Positions 1-8,578 of a stretch of 12,624 bases of DNA are shown here, in pieces. Made by a program: the position numbers and the translations under genes. The stretch covers positions 1 through 12,624 of the forward strand of contig CAYTCI010000102.1 in NCBI GenBank assembly GCA_964436305.1. Reading direction: 5' to 3'. Every line of letters starts with the position of its first letter. Position 1 is the stretch's first letter. This DNA comes from JAKPUX01 sp964436305. GTDB lineage: Bacteria > Zhuqueibacterota > Zhuqueibacteria > Residuimicrobiales > Residuimicrobiaceae. The notes below the pieces were generated by a model. It saw only the letters and a program-made list of their open reading frames with translations. It ran no database searches and was not told the origin of the DNA.

Positions 1-2
1 GC

Positions 3-617
3 TATGAGTATCTCACCCTCGCTGCCAGCCGCGACCACATGGCTCAGGTGCGCATCGGCGGTGATGTCATCCTGCGCACCCTTCTCTCCCTGGTCTGGAT
101 CCACAGTCCCTTTTATCTGGGCATCGGACTGGTAGTGGTCATCGGCGCCGCCGTTTTCCTGCGCCGCAAGGGGACCCGACTGCTGCCGCAGTATTTTTTT
201 TACGGCGTCATCGAGAGCGCCTGCTATGCCCTGCTGATGACCTTTATCCTCACCACCGTCACTGACCGCCTGATGCTGGCCGTCGGCAGCGGCCGCTCCT
301 TCCATGCCAGTCTGATGCTGGCTCTCGGGGCAGGTGTCTATGAGGAGATCATTTTCCGGATGTTCCTCTTCGCCGGAACAGCCTGGATTATGACCAGCAA
401 GCGTCTGGCGCATCCGGTAGTGGTCTTTTTTCTGTGTGCCTCCTTCTCCTCAGTGCTCTTTTCTGCTGCCCATTACATGGGCGCCGAGCGTTTCAGCTGG
501 TACGCGGCGCTCTACCGGTTTTTTGCCGGATTGCTCTTTTGCCTGATCTATCAGTTCCGGGGATTGGGGATTGCCGGCTGGACGCATGCTCTTTACGACT
601 GTTTTCTGATCCTTTGA
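3..617 (+). CDS. CPBP-family intramembrane metalloprotease (5' partial)
   Basis: Probable integral membrane protease of the CPBP (CAAX protease / bacteriocin-processing) family. Counting from the in-frame ATG at 39, the three family motifs appear in order: EEIIFR at residues 102-107, FSAAH at 141-145 and HALYD at 183-187. These supply the Glu/His/His/Asp set expected to bind metal and catalyse cleavage in the membrane. Several hydrophobic segments flank them (about 24-41, 54-74, 90-115, 126-145 and 155-172). The frame stays open from 39 back to the window edge (codons from position 3), and no good ribosome binding site precedes the ATG at 39, so the true start is probably outside the window. 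Substrate is unknown; relatives act in prenyl-protein processing, bacteriocin immunity or membrane-protein turnover. It lies 47 bp upstream of mltG on the same strand and may belong to the same operon. Family call is firm; the role is not. Confidence 0.85.
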   Translation, partial: YEYLTLAASRDHMAQVRIGGDVILRTLLSLVWIHSPFYLGIGLVVVIGAAVFLRRKGTRLLPQYFFYGVIESACYALLMTFILTTVTDRLMLAVGSGRSFHASLMLALGAGVYEEIIFRMFLFAGTAWIMTSKRLAHPVVVFFLCASFSSVLFSAAHYMGAERFSWYAALYRFFAGLLFCLIYQFRGLGIAGWTHALYDCFLIL

Positions 618-655
618 TTTCGCCGCTCCGGCACCATGGAGCGGATGGCTCATTC

Positions 656-662
656 AGGAAGG
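656..662 (+). promoter_or_regulatory. Ribosome binding site of mltG
   Basis: AGGAAGG lies just before the ATG at 665; the AGGA core is 5 nt from the start codon. It supports 665 as the start rather than the in-frame ATG at 434, which would place the first 77 codons inside the CPBP gene and ahead of the membrane anchor. Confidence 0.75.
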
Positions 663-664
663 TT

Positions 665-1708
665 ATGGACACCAAGGTCTTTCATTTTTCGCTGCGGGGC
701 GCGCTGATCACACTGGCTCTGCTGCTCCTTCTGGCTGCGCTATTTCCGCCGCTTTATATCCTCCATTGGCCCCTGGGGCAGCCGCCGCCAGGACAGACCG
801 CCGACATCAAGATCAATTTCGGCACCCCGCCGGATTCGATCGCAGCGATGCTCGAACGGGCGCAAGTCGTCGGCAGCGCCAGCCGGTTCAGGATGGCGCT
901 CAAGCTCCTGAACAAGGGGGGCTCATTGCGCGCCGGCCATTTTCGTATTCCCCGGCCCATTTCCAACAAGCACGCCATCCTCGCCCTGACCGAGGGGCCG
1001 CAGATCCTCACCAAAGTGACCATTCCCGAAGGTGTGCCCGTAAAACGCATCGCCGCCATCTTTCATCGTGAAATGGGGCTCGACTCGGTGCGTTTCGTGC
1101 AGCTGACCAGCGATAGCAGTTTCGTCTCGCGCTTTCGTATCGGTACCCGCCATCTGGAGGGCTACCTCTTGCCGGAGACCTATTTTTTCCCCTACGGCTC
1201 GACCGAAGCCCAGGTCATCACGCCGCTGGTGCAGCAGTTCAAAAAAGCAGTGTGGGATACCCTCTATGAACGCTCGCAGGAGATGGGTTTCACCACCGGA
1301 GAGATGATCACCCTGGCTTCGATCATCCAGGCTGAGGCCAAGCTGGACCGCGAGATGCCGTTGATCGCATCGGTCTATCATAACCGTTTGCGCCTGGGTA
1401 TCCCCTTGCAGGCCGATCCGACGATCCAGTATCTCCTGCCCGACGGCCCGCGGCGTCTGCTTTTGCGCGATCTGCAGATCGATTCGCCCTACAACACCTA
1501 TCGGTATCGCGGCCTGCCGCCGGGTCCCATTGCCAATCCCGGCAAGGCGGCCATTCTGGCGGCGGTGCACCCGGAAGCGACCGACTATCTTTTTTTCGTC
1601 GCCGATACCCGGGGCGGTCATACCTTTTCCGCCAATTTCCGCAATCACCTCAAGGCCAAGAGTGTGCTGGACCGCGAGCGGCAGCGCCTCAGAGAGATGA
1701 GGCCTTAA
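665..1708 (+). CDS. mltG: Endolytic murein transglycosylase MltG
   Basis: Membrane-anchored lytic transglycosylase (YceG-like) that cuts nascent peptidoglycan strands and is thought to set glycan-chain ends. The 347-residue protein matches the family length. It has a short cytoplasmic N-terminus, one membrane helix at about residues 11-31, then a periplasmic LysM-like region (GHFRIPRPIS about 91-100, VTIPEGVPVKRIA about 118-130) and the catalytic domain. Catalytic-domain signatures are LEGYLLPETYFFPYGST (164-180), LASIIQAEAKL (217-227), LQADPTIQY and GLPPGPIANPG. By alignment memory with E. coli MltG (E218), the catalytic Glu is E224; the preceding acidic position of the E. coli EKE motif is Gln here, which is common in homologues. 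The start at 665 was chosen because of the Shine-Dalgarno and because the membrane anchor follows at once. The stop is 1 bp before the GTG of the helicase gene. Confidence 0.95.
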   Translation: MDTKVFHFSLRGALITLALLLLLAALFPPLYILHWPLGQPPPGQTADIKINFGTPPDSIAAMLERAQVVGSASRFRMALKLLNKGGSLRAGHFRIPRPISNKHAILALTEGPQILTKVTIPEGVPVKRIAAIFHREMGLDSVRFVQLTSDSSFVSRFRIGTRHLEGYLLPETYFFPYGSTEAQVITPLVQQFKKAVWDTLYERSQEMGFTTGEMITLASIIQAEAKLDREMPLIASVYHNRLRLGIPLQADPTIQYLLPDGPRRLLLRDLQIDSPYNTYRYRGLPPGPIANPGKAAILAAVHPEATDYLFFVADTRGGHTFSANFRNHLKAKSVLDRERQRLREMRP

Positions 1709-1709
1709 C

Positions 1710-3935
1710 GTGAGCCGAAATGACGAAAAAATGCCGCAGTCACCCCACTGGCTGCAAGCCGACCTCAATCCGGCGCAGAGCGAAGCGGTCTCCTGGAGCG
1801 ACGGCCCGGTCCTGATCCTCGCCGGCGCCGGCAGCGGCAAGACCCGGGTCCTGACCTACCGCATCGCCTGGCTGCTTGCCAACGGACTGGCGGAGCCGCG
1901 GGAGATCCTCGCGATGACCTTCACCAACAAGGCCGCCGGCGAGATGCGCGAACGCGTGCGCAAACTGGTGCCTGATATGGTCTCCGGGATGTGGATCGGT
2001 ACCTTTCATTCGCTCTTCGCCCGGCTGCTGCGCCGCGAGGCTGAACGGCTCAATTACTCCAGCAATTTTGCGATCTATGATGAGGATGACCAGCATGCCC
2101 TGATCAAGACGATCCTCAATGATCAAAAGATTCCCGTGACCGAGTTTCCACCCAAACAGATCGCCTACAAGATCAGCAGCGCCAAAAACGCCTTCGTCCT
2201 CCCGGACCAGTTCACACTACTCGCCACTACCCGGCAGGATCAGGTCATCGCCGGCCTCTATACCGCCTACCAGCGCCGCCTGCGCGAGAACAACGCCATG
2301 GATTTTGATGACCTGCTCATCAAGCCCATTGAGCTCTTCCAGCTTTACCCCCTGGTGCTGGAGTATTACCAGAGCCGGTTCCGGTATATCCTGGTCGACG
2401 AGTATCAGGATACCAATCACGCCCAATATGTGGCGCTGCGCCTGCTCGCCGCCCAGCACCGCAACCTCTGCGTCGTCGGCGATGACGACCAGTCCATCTA
2501 CCGCTGGCGCGGCGCGGAGATCCGTAATATCCTCGATTTCGAGCAAGATTATCCCGATTGCGCCAAATTCCGCCTCGAACAGAACTACCGCTCGACCAAA
2601 AATATTCTCGCGGTGGCCCATTCCGTCGTGCGCAATAACCGTCAGCGCCATGAAAAGATGCTATGGACCGAAAAGCCGGAGGGCGATCCCATCACCCTGC
2701 TGGAGGTGGAGGATGATCTCGAGGAGGCGCGCAACGTCGTCAACAAGCTGGCCCTCGAAATGCGCGCCCATCACCTCGACTTTCAGGATTTCGCGATATT
2801 GTATCGCACCAACGCCCAGTCGCGTGTGCTCGAAGAGGCGCTGCGGCGTGAAAACATCCCCTACATCATCGTCGGCGGCGTCAAATTCTATGAGCGCAAG
2901 GAGGTCAAGGATGTCCTCGCCTATCTGCGGGTTCTGTGCAATCCGGCCGACTCGATCAGCCTGCGACGCATCATCAATTACCCGGCCCGCGGCATCGGCG
3001 AGACCAGCCTCGGTCGCATGGAAGCCTGGGCCCAGGAACACCAGGTCTCGATCTTCAGTGCCACCGGGCAGGCCCAGCAGATCCCCGGCCTTTCGGCCCG
3101 CACGGCGGAGCAGGTGGCCGGCTTTCATGCCCTGATGAACAAATACAACACCCTGCGCCTCGAGATCGCCCCGGCCGAACTGGCCTCCTCGCTGGTCAAC
3201 GAACTCGGCATCCTCCGGGAGTACAAGCAGGAGGGAACGATAGAATCACTCAGCCGCGCCGAGAACATCCGCGAGCTGCTGCTGGCCATCGCCGAGTATA
3301 CCAGCCTGGCAGGGGCGGAGGGGAGCCTCCAGGGCTATCTGGAAAATGTCGCCCTCACCACCGACCTTGACAACTGGGATGACCGCGCCAATGCCGTAAC
3401 CCTGATGACCCTGCACAGTGCCAAGGGACTTGAATTTCCCGTCGTCTTCATCAGCGGGCTGGAGGAGGGGCTCTTTCCGATCAGCCGCTCCCTCTCCGAT
3501 CCGCCGGCACTGGAGGAAGAACGCCGTCTTTTCTATGTCGGTGCGACCCGCGCCAAAATCAAGCTCTATCTGGCATGGGCGCGCAACCGGCGGAAATTCG
3601 GCGAGACCACGGTCAGCATCGCCTCCCGCTTCCTGCGTGAGATCGAACCCTCCCTCGTGCAGGTCGAGAGCTCCTATCGCGCTTCCCCGCTGCGCCGTCC
3701 GCGTGCCGCCGCCCAGCAGCGACGCGAGGCCGATCCGATGCCGCGCTATGAGGATGAATCGCAGGAAGCACTCGAATTCCGCGTCGGCACGCGCGTCCTG
3801 CATCCCACCTTTGGCAAGGGGACCATCCTGCGCCTCGAACCCTCCTCCGCTGGTTCCCTCAAGCTGCGGGTGCTTTTTGACCAGGCAGGCGAAAAACGAC
3901 TGGTCCTGCCTTATGCAAAACTGGAGATTTTATGA
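1710..3935 (+). CDS. pcrA: PcrA/UvrD-type superfamily 1A DNA helicase
   Basis: ATP-driven 3'-5' DNA helicase acting in nucleotide excision repair, replication restart and removal of recombination or transcription obstacles. At 741 residues it has the usual PcrA/UvrD size. All SF1A motifs are present: Walker A GAGSGKT (39-45), Ia FTNKAAGEM (71-79), II DEYQDTN (230-236), III VGDDDQSIYRWRGAE (256-270), IV LEQNYRST (289-296), V TLMTLHSAKGLEFP (564-577) and VI EERRLFYVGATRAK (603-616). After a charged, probably flexible linker (about 645-690), the last 50 residues (VGTRVLHPTFGKGTI onward) form the Tudor-like domain that binds RNA polymerase in PcrA/UvrD. This supports PcrA/UvrD over Rep. The start is GTG at 1710, 7 nt after GATGAGG (1696-1702); an ATG at 1731 is the alternative. 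The stop overlaps the next start (ATGA), implying translational coupling. Confidence 0.95.
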   Translation: MSRNDEKMPQSPHWLQADLNPAQSEAVSWSDGPVLILAGAGSGKTRVLTYRIAWLLANGLAEPREILAMTFTNKAAGEMRERVRKLVPDMVSGMWIGTFHSLFARLLRREAERLNYSSNFAIYDEDDQHALIKTILNDQKIPVTEFPPKQIAYKISSAKNAFVLPDQFTLLATTRQDQVIAGLYTAYQRRLRENNAMDFDDLLIKPIELFQLYPLVLEYYQSRFRYILVDEYQDTNHAQYVALRLLAAQHRNLCVVGDDDQSIYRWRGAEIRNILDFEQDYPDCAKFRLEQNYRSTKNILAVAHSVVRNNRQRHEKMLWTEKPEGDPITLLEVEDDLEEARNVVNKLALEMRAHHLDFQDFAILYRTNAQSRVLEEALRRENIPYIIVGGVKFYERKEVKDVLAYLRVLCNPADSISLRRIINYPARGIGETSLGRMEAWAQEHQVSIFSATGQAQQIPGLSARTAEQVAGFHALMNKYNTLRLEIAPAELASSLVNELGILREYKQEGTIESLSRAENIRELLLAIAEYTSLAGAEGSLQGYLENVALTTDLDNWDDRANAVTLMTLHSAKGLEFPVVFISGLEEGLFPISRSLSDPPALEEERRLFYVGATRAKIKLYLAWARNRRKFGETTVSIASRFLREIEPSLVQVESSYRASPLRRPRAAAQQRREADPMPRYEDESQEALEFRVGTRVLHPTFGKGTILRLEPSSAGSLKLRVLFDQAGEKRLVLPYAKLEIL

Positions 3936-6900
3936 AGAGAACACGGCTCTCCCTGCTGATCGCAGCAGCGGCCTTGCTCCTCGCTGGTGGCACCCTCCGC
4001 GCGCAGGAGTTGGTCCTTCAGGAGGAGCGGGATTTTCGCTTTGCTGAACAGCTGGCGGAGAAACAACTTGATGATCTGGCCGCCCGGCAATTCAGCCATT
4101 TCGCTGATCTCTGGCCGGCCAGCCCGCGCGCACCCGAGGCTCTCTTCCGCGCTGCGGAGAGTTTCGAGGCCCTTGAGTCCTGGCAGCGGGCGGCCGACAC
4201 CTATCTGCGCCTCGTGCTGGCCTACCCTGAGGCGGCCAATGCCGACAAAGCACTCTTCAACCGCGGCAAGCTGCTTGCCCAGCTCGGTGATCCTCTCAAT
4301 GCCGCCCTCACCCTCGAGCGCATCCGCCTGTTCATGCCGAAAAGTGAGCTGATCCCCCTTGCGCTGGTATCAGCCGCGGAGCAGTTCCGCTCTGCCGGTG
4401 AGGCCAAACAGGCTTACGACGCGGCCGCCACCATGCTGGCACAATACCCCGATTCCCCTTTGCGCAGCCGCGCTATATTCCTCCTGGCCAGATTGCAGCA
4501 GGACGCCCGCAAGCCAGCCCTTGCCCTGCTGGACCTCAACCGGATCAATGTCACCCGCATCGAGACCGGCCAGGATGTCGAGAGTGGCCTGATGCGTGGC
4601 CGGGTGCTGATTGAGCTCGGCCGATACGCCAGTGCCGACAGCGTGCTCGAAACCCTGCTTTCGACAACGGTCGCCAGTGATTCCATCGGCAGCGCGGCCT
4701 GTGTCCTGGTGCAGTCGCTCTATGGACGCGGCCATTATCTCAAGGCGATCGCCATTACCGAGCGGACGCTTGGACGTCCTCTCGCCGCCGGTCAGGCCGA
4801 CTGCCTCCGGTTGTATCAGGGTGACTGCCACGCCGCCCTCGGTGAAACCGCCCAGGCCCTGCGCAGTCTTGCGGCCATCCAGGCGGAAAAACTTCCGCCT
4901 GCCGAGTCGAGCAAGCTGGCCTTCCGCCGCGGGATCTTGCAGCAGCGCGCGGGTGAACCGGCACTTGCCCTGCCATGGTTCAGCCAACTCCTTGCTCAAC
5001 CCGATTCCCTGCCCGGACTGGAACGCCTGCAGCGCCTGGCCTTGGAGCAGCAAACCCGGATCCTGATCGAGCTCGGCAATCCCGGTGAGGCTCTGCGCCT
5101 GCTGCGGCGCCAGTTTGATACTCATCCCCAACTGCGCGACCTGATTCTGCTGCAGCGTGCCGAGCTCGAACGCGCCTCGCTCCACGATCCGGCTGCCGCC
5201 CGCCAGAATTATCTGCTGCTCAGCCAGTTCTATCCTGCCAGTCCGCTGATCGATGAGGCCGCCCTGGGCGTTGCCGCCTGCCAGGAGGCCGAGGGGGAGG
5301 GGACCGCAGCGATCAAGTCCTATGCGAAATTCATAACACTCTATCCCGCTGCGGAAAGCATCCCCACCGTCCGGTCCCGACTCACCTGGCTGCAGGAGTA
5401 TGCGCCCGCCGCTTCTTCCGGACGTGATCTCATCCTCTCCCGGTTGCTGCTCACCGGCAGTGAGGCCGGCCCGGCCCTCGATTGGGCGGCAGAGCGGATT
5501 ACGATCGATCACGCATTCGCGGAGGGCCTGGCCCTCTTGCGCGGGATCCAGCTGCGCGGTACGCTCCAACCCGATGAGCAGGTCCGGCTCTTCTGTCTCG
5601 CCGGAGAGGCGCATGCCCGCCTTGCCGGCAAGCTGGCGCTGGAGGGCGATCCTGAACGTGCCCGGCTGCATGCCGATTCCCTGCAGCAGGTTGCGGCGTG
5701 GCTGGCAGTCAACGCCGGCAGTGCAGAATGCAGCAAGGCGATTGAACGGCTGGCGTTGATGGCGCACTACCAGAGCCTGACGACGCCCCTGCAGCGCGCC
5801 GCCCTGGCCGATACCCTGGTCGCCCGGTTGCCAGCGGGCGATAGCCTTGCGACAAGGCTGCGCATCGAGCAGGTCCGGGACTGGTACCGCTTTGCGGTTG
5901 ACAGCAGCAGCGAGCACTGGCTCGGCCGTGCTGCATCCGCCTGCCATGAACTCGCTGCATCTCCAGCCGCACCGGAACTGCGGGTCGAGATCGCTTCGCT
6001 GCAAGCCCTGATCTTCACGGCCCGGCAGTTTCCCGATTCCGCGATCCTGGTTTTGCAGTCTGCTCTGGCCGATGGCCATGCCTCACCCGCCGCCGTTGCA
6101 GCCGAGCTGGATCTGGCCAGCCGCCTCGAACAGGCCAACCGCCTTGACGAGGCGGCCGCCGGGTATCAGGACTGGCTCTCGCACTACTTTTATGCCAGCC
6201 GCGCCGACAGTATCCGCAGTCATCTGTGCCAGCTCTTCTTCCGCCAACGCCAGTTCGAATCGGCCCGCTCCTGCATGGAGACCGGCGACAATGGCGCCCT
6301 TTTCCAGGATCTGGCCCCCTATCTGGAACGCCCCCGCACGGATGACCTCCTCTGGCTCTCCGCTCAAAGCTGGCTGCTGCAGCAAAATCTGCCCGCAGCC
6401 ATCACAGCCTTCCGCGAGTATCTGCGCGTCAACCCCGATGGCCGCCATCGCGGCGAAGCCATGCTGGCCCTGGCTGATCTCTACCTGCTCGATGGCAACC
6501 CGGAGGCCGCCGCCGGCCATCTCGAGGCCTTGATGGCGGCTGCTCCCGGCGACTCCCTTGCCAATGTGGCGCTCAACCGGACCGCCGATCTCTATTACGA
6601 TCGCAAGGAATACAGCAAGGCGGCCACTCTCTACGCACGCCTCAAGGGCGCGACAGGCGGCGACCTGCAGCGCACAGCCGCCAGCCGCGAAGCCCTCTGC
6701 GAATACAAGCAGCAGAATATCACCCGCGCCCGCCAGCTCACTGATGCCTTCCGTAAAAACTGGAAAGATCGCAAGGCCGAGGCCCAGTTTCTCTACGAGG
6801 ATGGCATGTTCTGCCTGGCCAACAAGGACTTCAAGGCCGCCGAGACCAATCTCAAGGAACTGGCCACGAAGTACAAGGAACTGCCCGAAGGGGCGGACGG

Positions 6901-7624
6901 CGAGCTGGGGCTGGCCCGGATGTATGCAACCCTCAATAATTCCGATGAAGCGCTGAAAATACTGACGAATATCCCCAACAAATACAGCGATCCGCGCATC
7001 CTCGCACTTGCGAGCATCAATCTCGGCGAGTTCTATTACGAAAACCGCCAGCTGGAAAACTGCGTCACCGCCGGCCGCAAGGCCCTCGACTATGCTGGTG
7101 TCGGACCCGAACAGAAACGCGCCCTCGAACTGCTCATCACGGTCTTTGATGACCTGCGCCTCTGGGATAATGCCGTCCTTCTGCTGCGCCAGTATATCGC
7201 CACCTATCCCGATGCGGACGAGACCTTCAGCCGCCGCGTTCAACTCGGCATTTTTCTCATCAATCTCAAGGAATATGATCGCGGCATTGAACAGCTCAAA
7301 AATTTGCTGCCGCTGGCAGACGCCGAGAGCGAGGCCGAGATCCAGTACTGGATCGCCAAAGCCTACCACGAACGCGGCGAGATGACCCAGGCGATCATCG
7401 AGTACCTCAAGGTGCAATATGCCTGCCGGCCGAGCAAGCTCCCCTGGGGCACCACCGCACTCTATGAGGCGGGCCAAACCTATGTCAAGCTCGGCAACCT
7501 CACCAATGCCCGCAGGTTGTTCCAGCAGATCGTCCAGGAGAAGGGGACAGGCGACCAGTTCGGCCGTGTCGCCAATGAGCGGATCCGCGAGATCGATGCC
7601 CTGCTGGCGCAGAAGAAGGGATGA
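3932..7624 (+). CDS. Large exported tetratricopeptide-repeat protein
   Basis: A 1230-residue, mostly helical repeat protein of unknown specific function. The N-terminus is a clear Sec signal peptide: MKRTR, a hydrophobic stretch of about residues 6-20, and a likely cleavage after A24 (TLRA, then QE). There is no lipobox cysteine, so the mature protein should be soluble in the periplasm or peripheral to the outer membrane. TPR-like helical pairs recur from about residue 35 to the end. Many are of the YbgF/BamD style, with a YPxSP or YPxA turn followed by A-rich helices (for example YPEAANADKALFNRGKL at about 98-114, YPDSPLRSRAIFLLARL about 172-188, FYPASPLIDEAALG, and AEIQYWIAKAYHERGEMTQA near 1135). 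The middle third is more divergent. ATG at 3932 overlaps the helicase stop by 4 bp, with GGAG 5 nt upstream. Such proteins are scaffolds, often for envelope assembly or secretion; the mltG neighbour fits an envelope role, but this is inference. No enzymatic domain was seen. Confidence 0.88.
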   Translation: MKRTRLSLLIAAAALLLAGGTLRAQELVLQEERDFRFAEQLAEKQLDDLAARQFSHFADLWPASPRAPEALFRAAESFEALESWQRAADTYLRLVLAYPEAANADKALFNRGKLLAQLGDPLNAALTLERIRLFMPKSELIPLALVSAAEQFRSAGEAKQAYDAAATMLAQYPDSPLRSRAIFLLARLQQDARKPALALLDLNRINVTRIETGQDVESGLMRGRVLIELGRYASADSVLETLLSTTVASDSIGSAACVLVQSLYGRGHYLKAIAITERTLGRPLAAGQADCLRLYQGDCHAALGETAQALRSLAAIQAEKLPPAESSKLAFRRGILQQRAGEPALALPWFSQLLAQPDSLPGLERLQRLALEQQTRILIELGNPGEALRLLRRQFDTHPQLRDLILLQRAELERASLHDPAAARQNYLLLSQFYPASPLIDEAALGVAACQEAEGEGTAAIKSYAKFITLYPAAESIPTVRSRLTWLQEYAPAASSGRDLILSRLLLTGSEAGPALDWAAERITIDHAFAEGLALLRGIQLRGTLQPDEQVRLFCLAGEAHARLAGKLALEGDPERARLHADSLQQVAAWLAVNAGSAECSKAIERLALMAHYQSLTTPLQRAALADTLVARLPAGDSLATRLRIEQVRDWYRFAVDSSSEHWLGRAASACHELAASPAAPELRVEIASLQALIFTARQFPDSAILVLQSALADGHASPAAVAAELDLASRLEQANRLDEAAAGYQDWLSHYFYASRADSIRSHLCQLFFRQRQFESARSCMETGDNGALFQDLAPYLERPRTDDLLWLSAQSWLLQQNLPAAITAFREYLRVNPDGRHRGEAMLALADLYLLDGNPEAAAGHLEALMAAAPGDSLANVALNRTADLYYDRKEYSKAATLYARLKGATGGDLQRTAASREALCEYKQQNITRARQLTDAFRKNWKDRKAEAQFLYEDGMFCLANKDFKAAETNLKELATKYKELPEGADGELGLARMYATLNNSDEALKILTNIPNKYSDPRILALASINLGEFYYENRQLENCVTAGRKALDYAGVGPEQKRALELLITVFDDLRLWDNAVLLLRQYIATYPDADETFSRRVQLGIFLINLKEYDRGIEQLKNLLPLADAESEAEIQYWIAKAYHERGEMTQAIIEYLKVQYACRPSKLPWGTTALYEAGQTYVKLGNLTNARRLFQQIVQEKGTGDQFGRVANERIREIDALLAQKKG

Positions 7625-7628
7625 TCCC

Positions 7629-8483
7629 ATGGAAGCGGCAGTAAAACAACAGGCGCAGGCGCTCATCCGCATGGCACTGGCAGAGGATCTCGGTGCACGC
7701 GGCGATATCACCAGTGCAGCCATTGCGGAAAGCGGCTTTTGCAAGGGAATCCTGCTCGCCAAGGCAGAGGGGACCCTCGCCGGCAGTGAGATCGTCCCCA
7801 TGGTCTTCACTGCAGTCGATCCCACACTGGAATGCCATCCCCTGGCTGCAGACGGGCAGCGCATCCACAAAGGCCAGAGCCTGATGCAAGTCAGTGGCGA
7901 AGCCAGCCGCCTGCTGCTGGCGGAACGAACCGCCCTGAATTTTATCGGGCACCTTTCGGGGATCGCGACCCTGACGCGGCAGTTTGTCGATGCGGTGGCA
8001 GGCACCCGGGCGCACATTCTCGATACCCGCAAGACCACACCGGGGTGGCGCATCCTCGAGAAATATGCAGTGCGCTGCGGCGGCGGGATGAATCACCGCA
8101 TGGGTCTCTACGACCTCTTCCTCATCAAGGATAACCATATCATCGCCGCCGGCGGCATCACCACTGCTGTCCAGCGCTGCCGGGAGTATGCCCAAAAACA
8201 GGGCTGGACCGCCGGGATTGAGGTGGAGACCAAAACCCTGGCTGAAGTTGAGGAGGCACTCCGGCTCGGCGTCGAGCGCATCATGCTCGACAATATGCCA
8301 CTCACCCTGATGCGCCAGGCGGTTGAACTTGCCGATGGTAAAATACCCCTCGAGGCCTCGGGGAATGTGACCCTGGCCACGGTCGCAGCCATCGCCGCTA
8401 CCGGAGTGGATTATATCAGCAGCGGCAGCCTGACCCATTCGGCGCCGGTGCTCGATATCAGCCTGGATCTCGAAGGCCGCTGA
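7629..8483 (+). CDS. nadC: Nicotinate-nucleotide pyrophosphorylase (quinolinate phosphoribosyltransferase)
   Basis: Cytoplasmic enzyme converting quinolinate and PRPP to nicotinate mononucleotide, CO2 and pyrophosphate in de novo NAD synthesis. The 284-residue length is typical. Signatures in order: EDLGARGDITS (19-29), the N-terminal domain of alternating strands, ERTALNFIGHLSGIATLT (99-116), ILDTRKTTPGWR (130-141), CGGGMNHRMGLYD (150-162), LIKDNH (165-170), EVET (198-201), MLDNM (219-223), EASGN (242-246) and ISSGSLTHS (263-271). Expected substrate-binding residues are visible: R100, R134, K135, H156, R157, K167, E199 and D221. The start at 7629 is preceded by AAGAAGGG (7613-7620) and lies 4 bp after the TPR stop. 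The frame is open further upstream (to an ATG at 7419), but that stretch lies inside the TPR gene and is not NadC-like. No nadA or nadB is in the window. Confidence 0.97.
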   Translation: MEAAVKQQAQALIRMALAEDLGARGDITSAAIAESGFCKGILLAKAEGTLAGSEIVPMVFTAVDPTLECHPLAADGQRIHKGQSLMQVSGEASRLLLAERTALNFIGHLSGIATLTRQFVDAVAGTRAHILDTRKTTPGWRILEKYAVRCGGGMNHRMGLYDLFLIKDNHIIAAGGITTAVQRCREYAQKQGWTAGIEVETKTLAEVEEALRLGVERIMLDNMPLTLMRQAVELADGKIPLEASGNVTLATVAAIAATGVDYISSGSLTHSAPVLDISLDLEGR

Positions 8484-8516
8484 CCCCGGCGCCCGCAAGA
8501 AGCCTTTCCGGAACAA

Positions 8517-8564
8517 ACAGCGCCTCGCTGATGTTTAAGCTGCAATAGCGCACCAAGGCGCTGT
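8517..8564 (+). promoter_or_regulatory. Inverted repeat in leader of the ClpX-like gene
   Basis: ACAGCGCCT (8517-8525) and AGGCGCTGT (8556-8564) are a perfect 9-bp inverted repeat. Inside it CGCT (8526-8529) can pair with AGCG (8547-8550), extending the stem past a 5-nt bulge to a 17-nt loop. The 3' arm ends 3 nt before the GAAAGGAAAG ribosome binding site of the ATPase gene, 14 nt before its ATG. No T-run follows, so it does not look like an intrinsic terminator for nadC. It could be an RNA hairpin affecting translation or mRNA stability, or a protein-binding dyad. The pairing is visible; the function is inferred. Confidence 0.45.
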
Positions 8565-8578
8565 GAAAGGAAAGTTCT

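Noticed and set aside
434..664. N-terminal extension of MltG from the ATG at 434
   Set aside because: It lies mostly inside the CPBP coding region, is Cys/Leu/Arg-rich without family similarity, and a good Shine-Dalgarno plus membrane anchor support the ATG at 665.
7419..7628. N-terminal extension of NadC from the ATG at 7419
   Set aside because: It overlaps the well-supported C-terminal TPR repeats, is low-complexity Ser/Arg-rich, and the ATG at 7629 has its own ribosome binding site and gives a normal NadC length.
4370..8053. Two long, nearly continuous minus-strand open frames (4370-6079 and 6083-8053) opposite the TPR gene and the start of nadC
   Set aside because: Opposite the TPR gene they are in exact codon register with it, so they stay open simply because that gene almost never uses TTA, CTA or TCA codons. 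Their translations show no recognisable domain, and the sense-strand protein is convincing.
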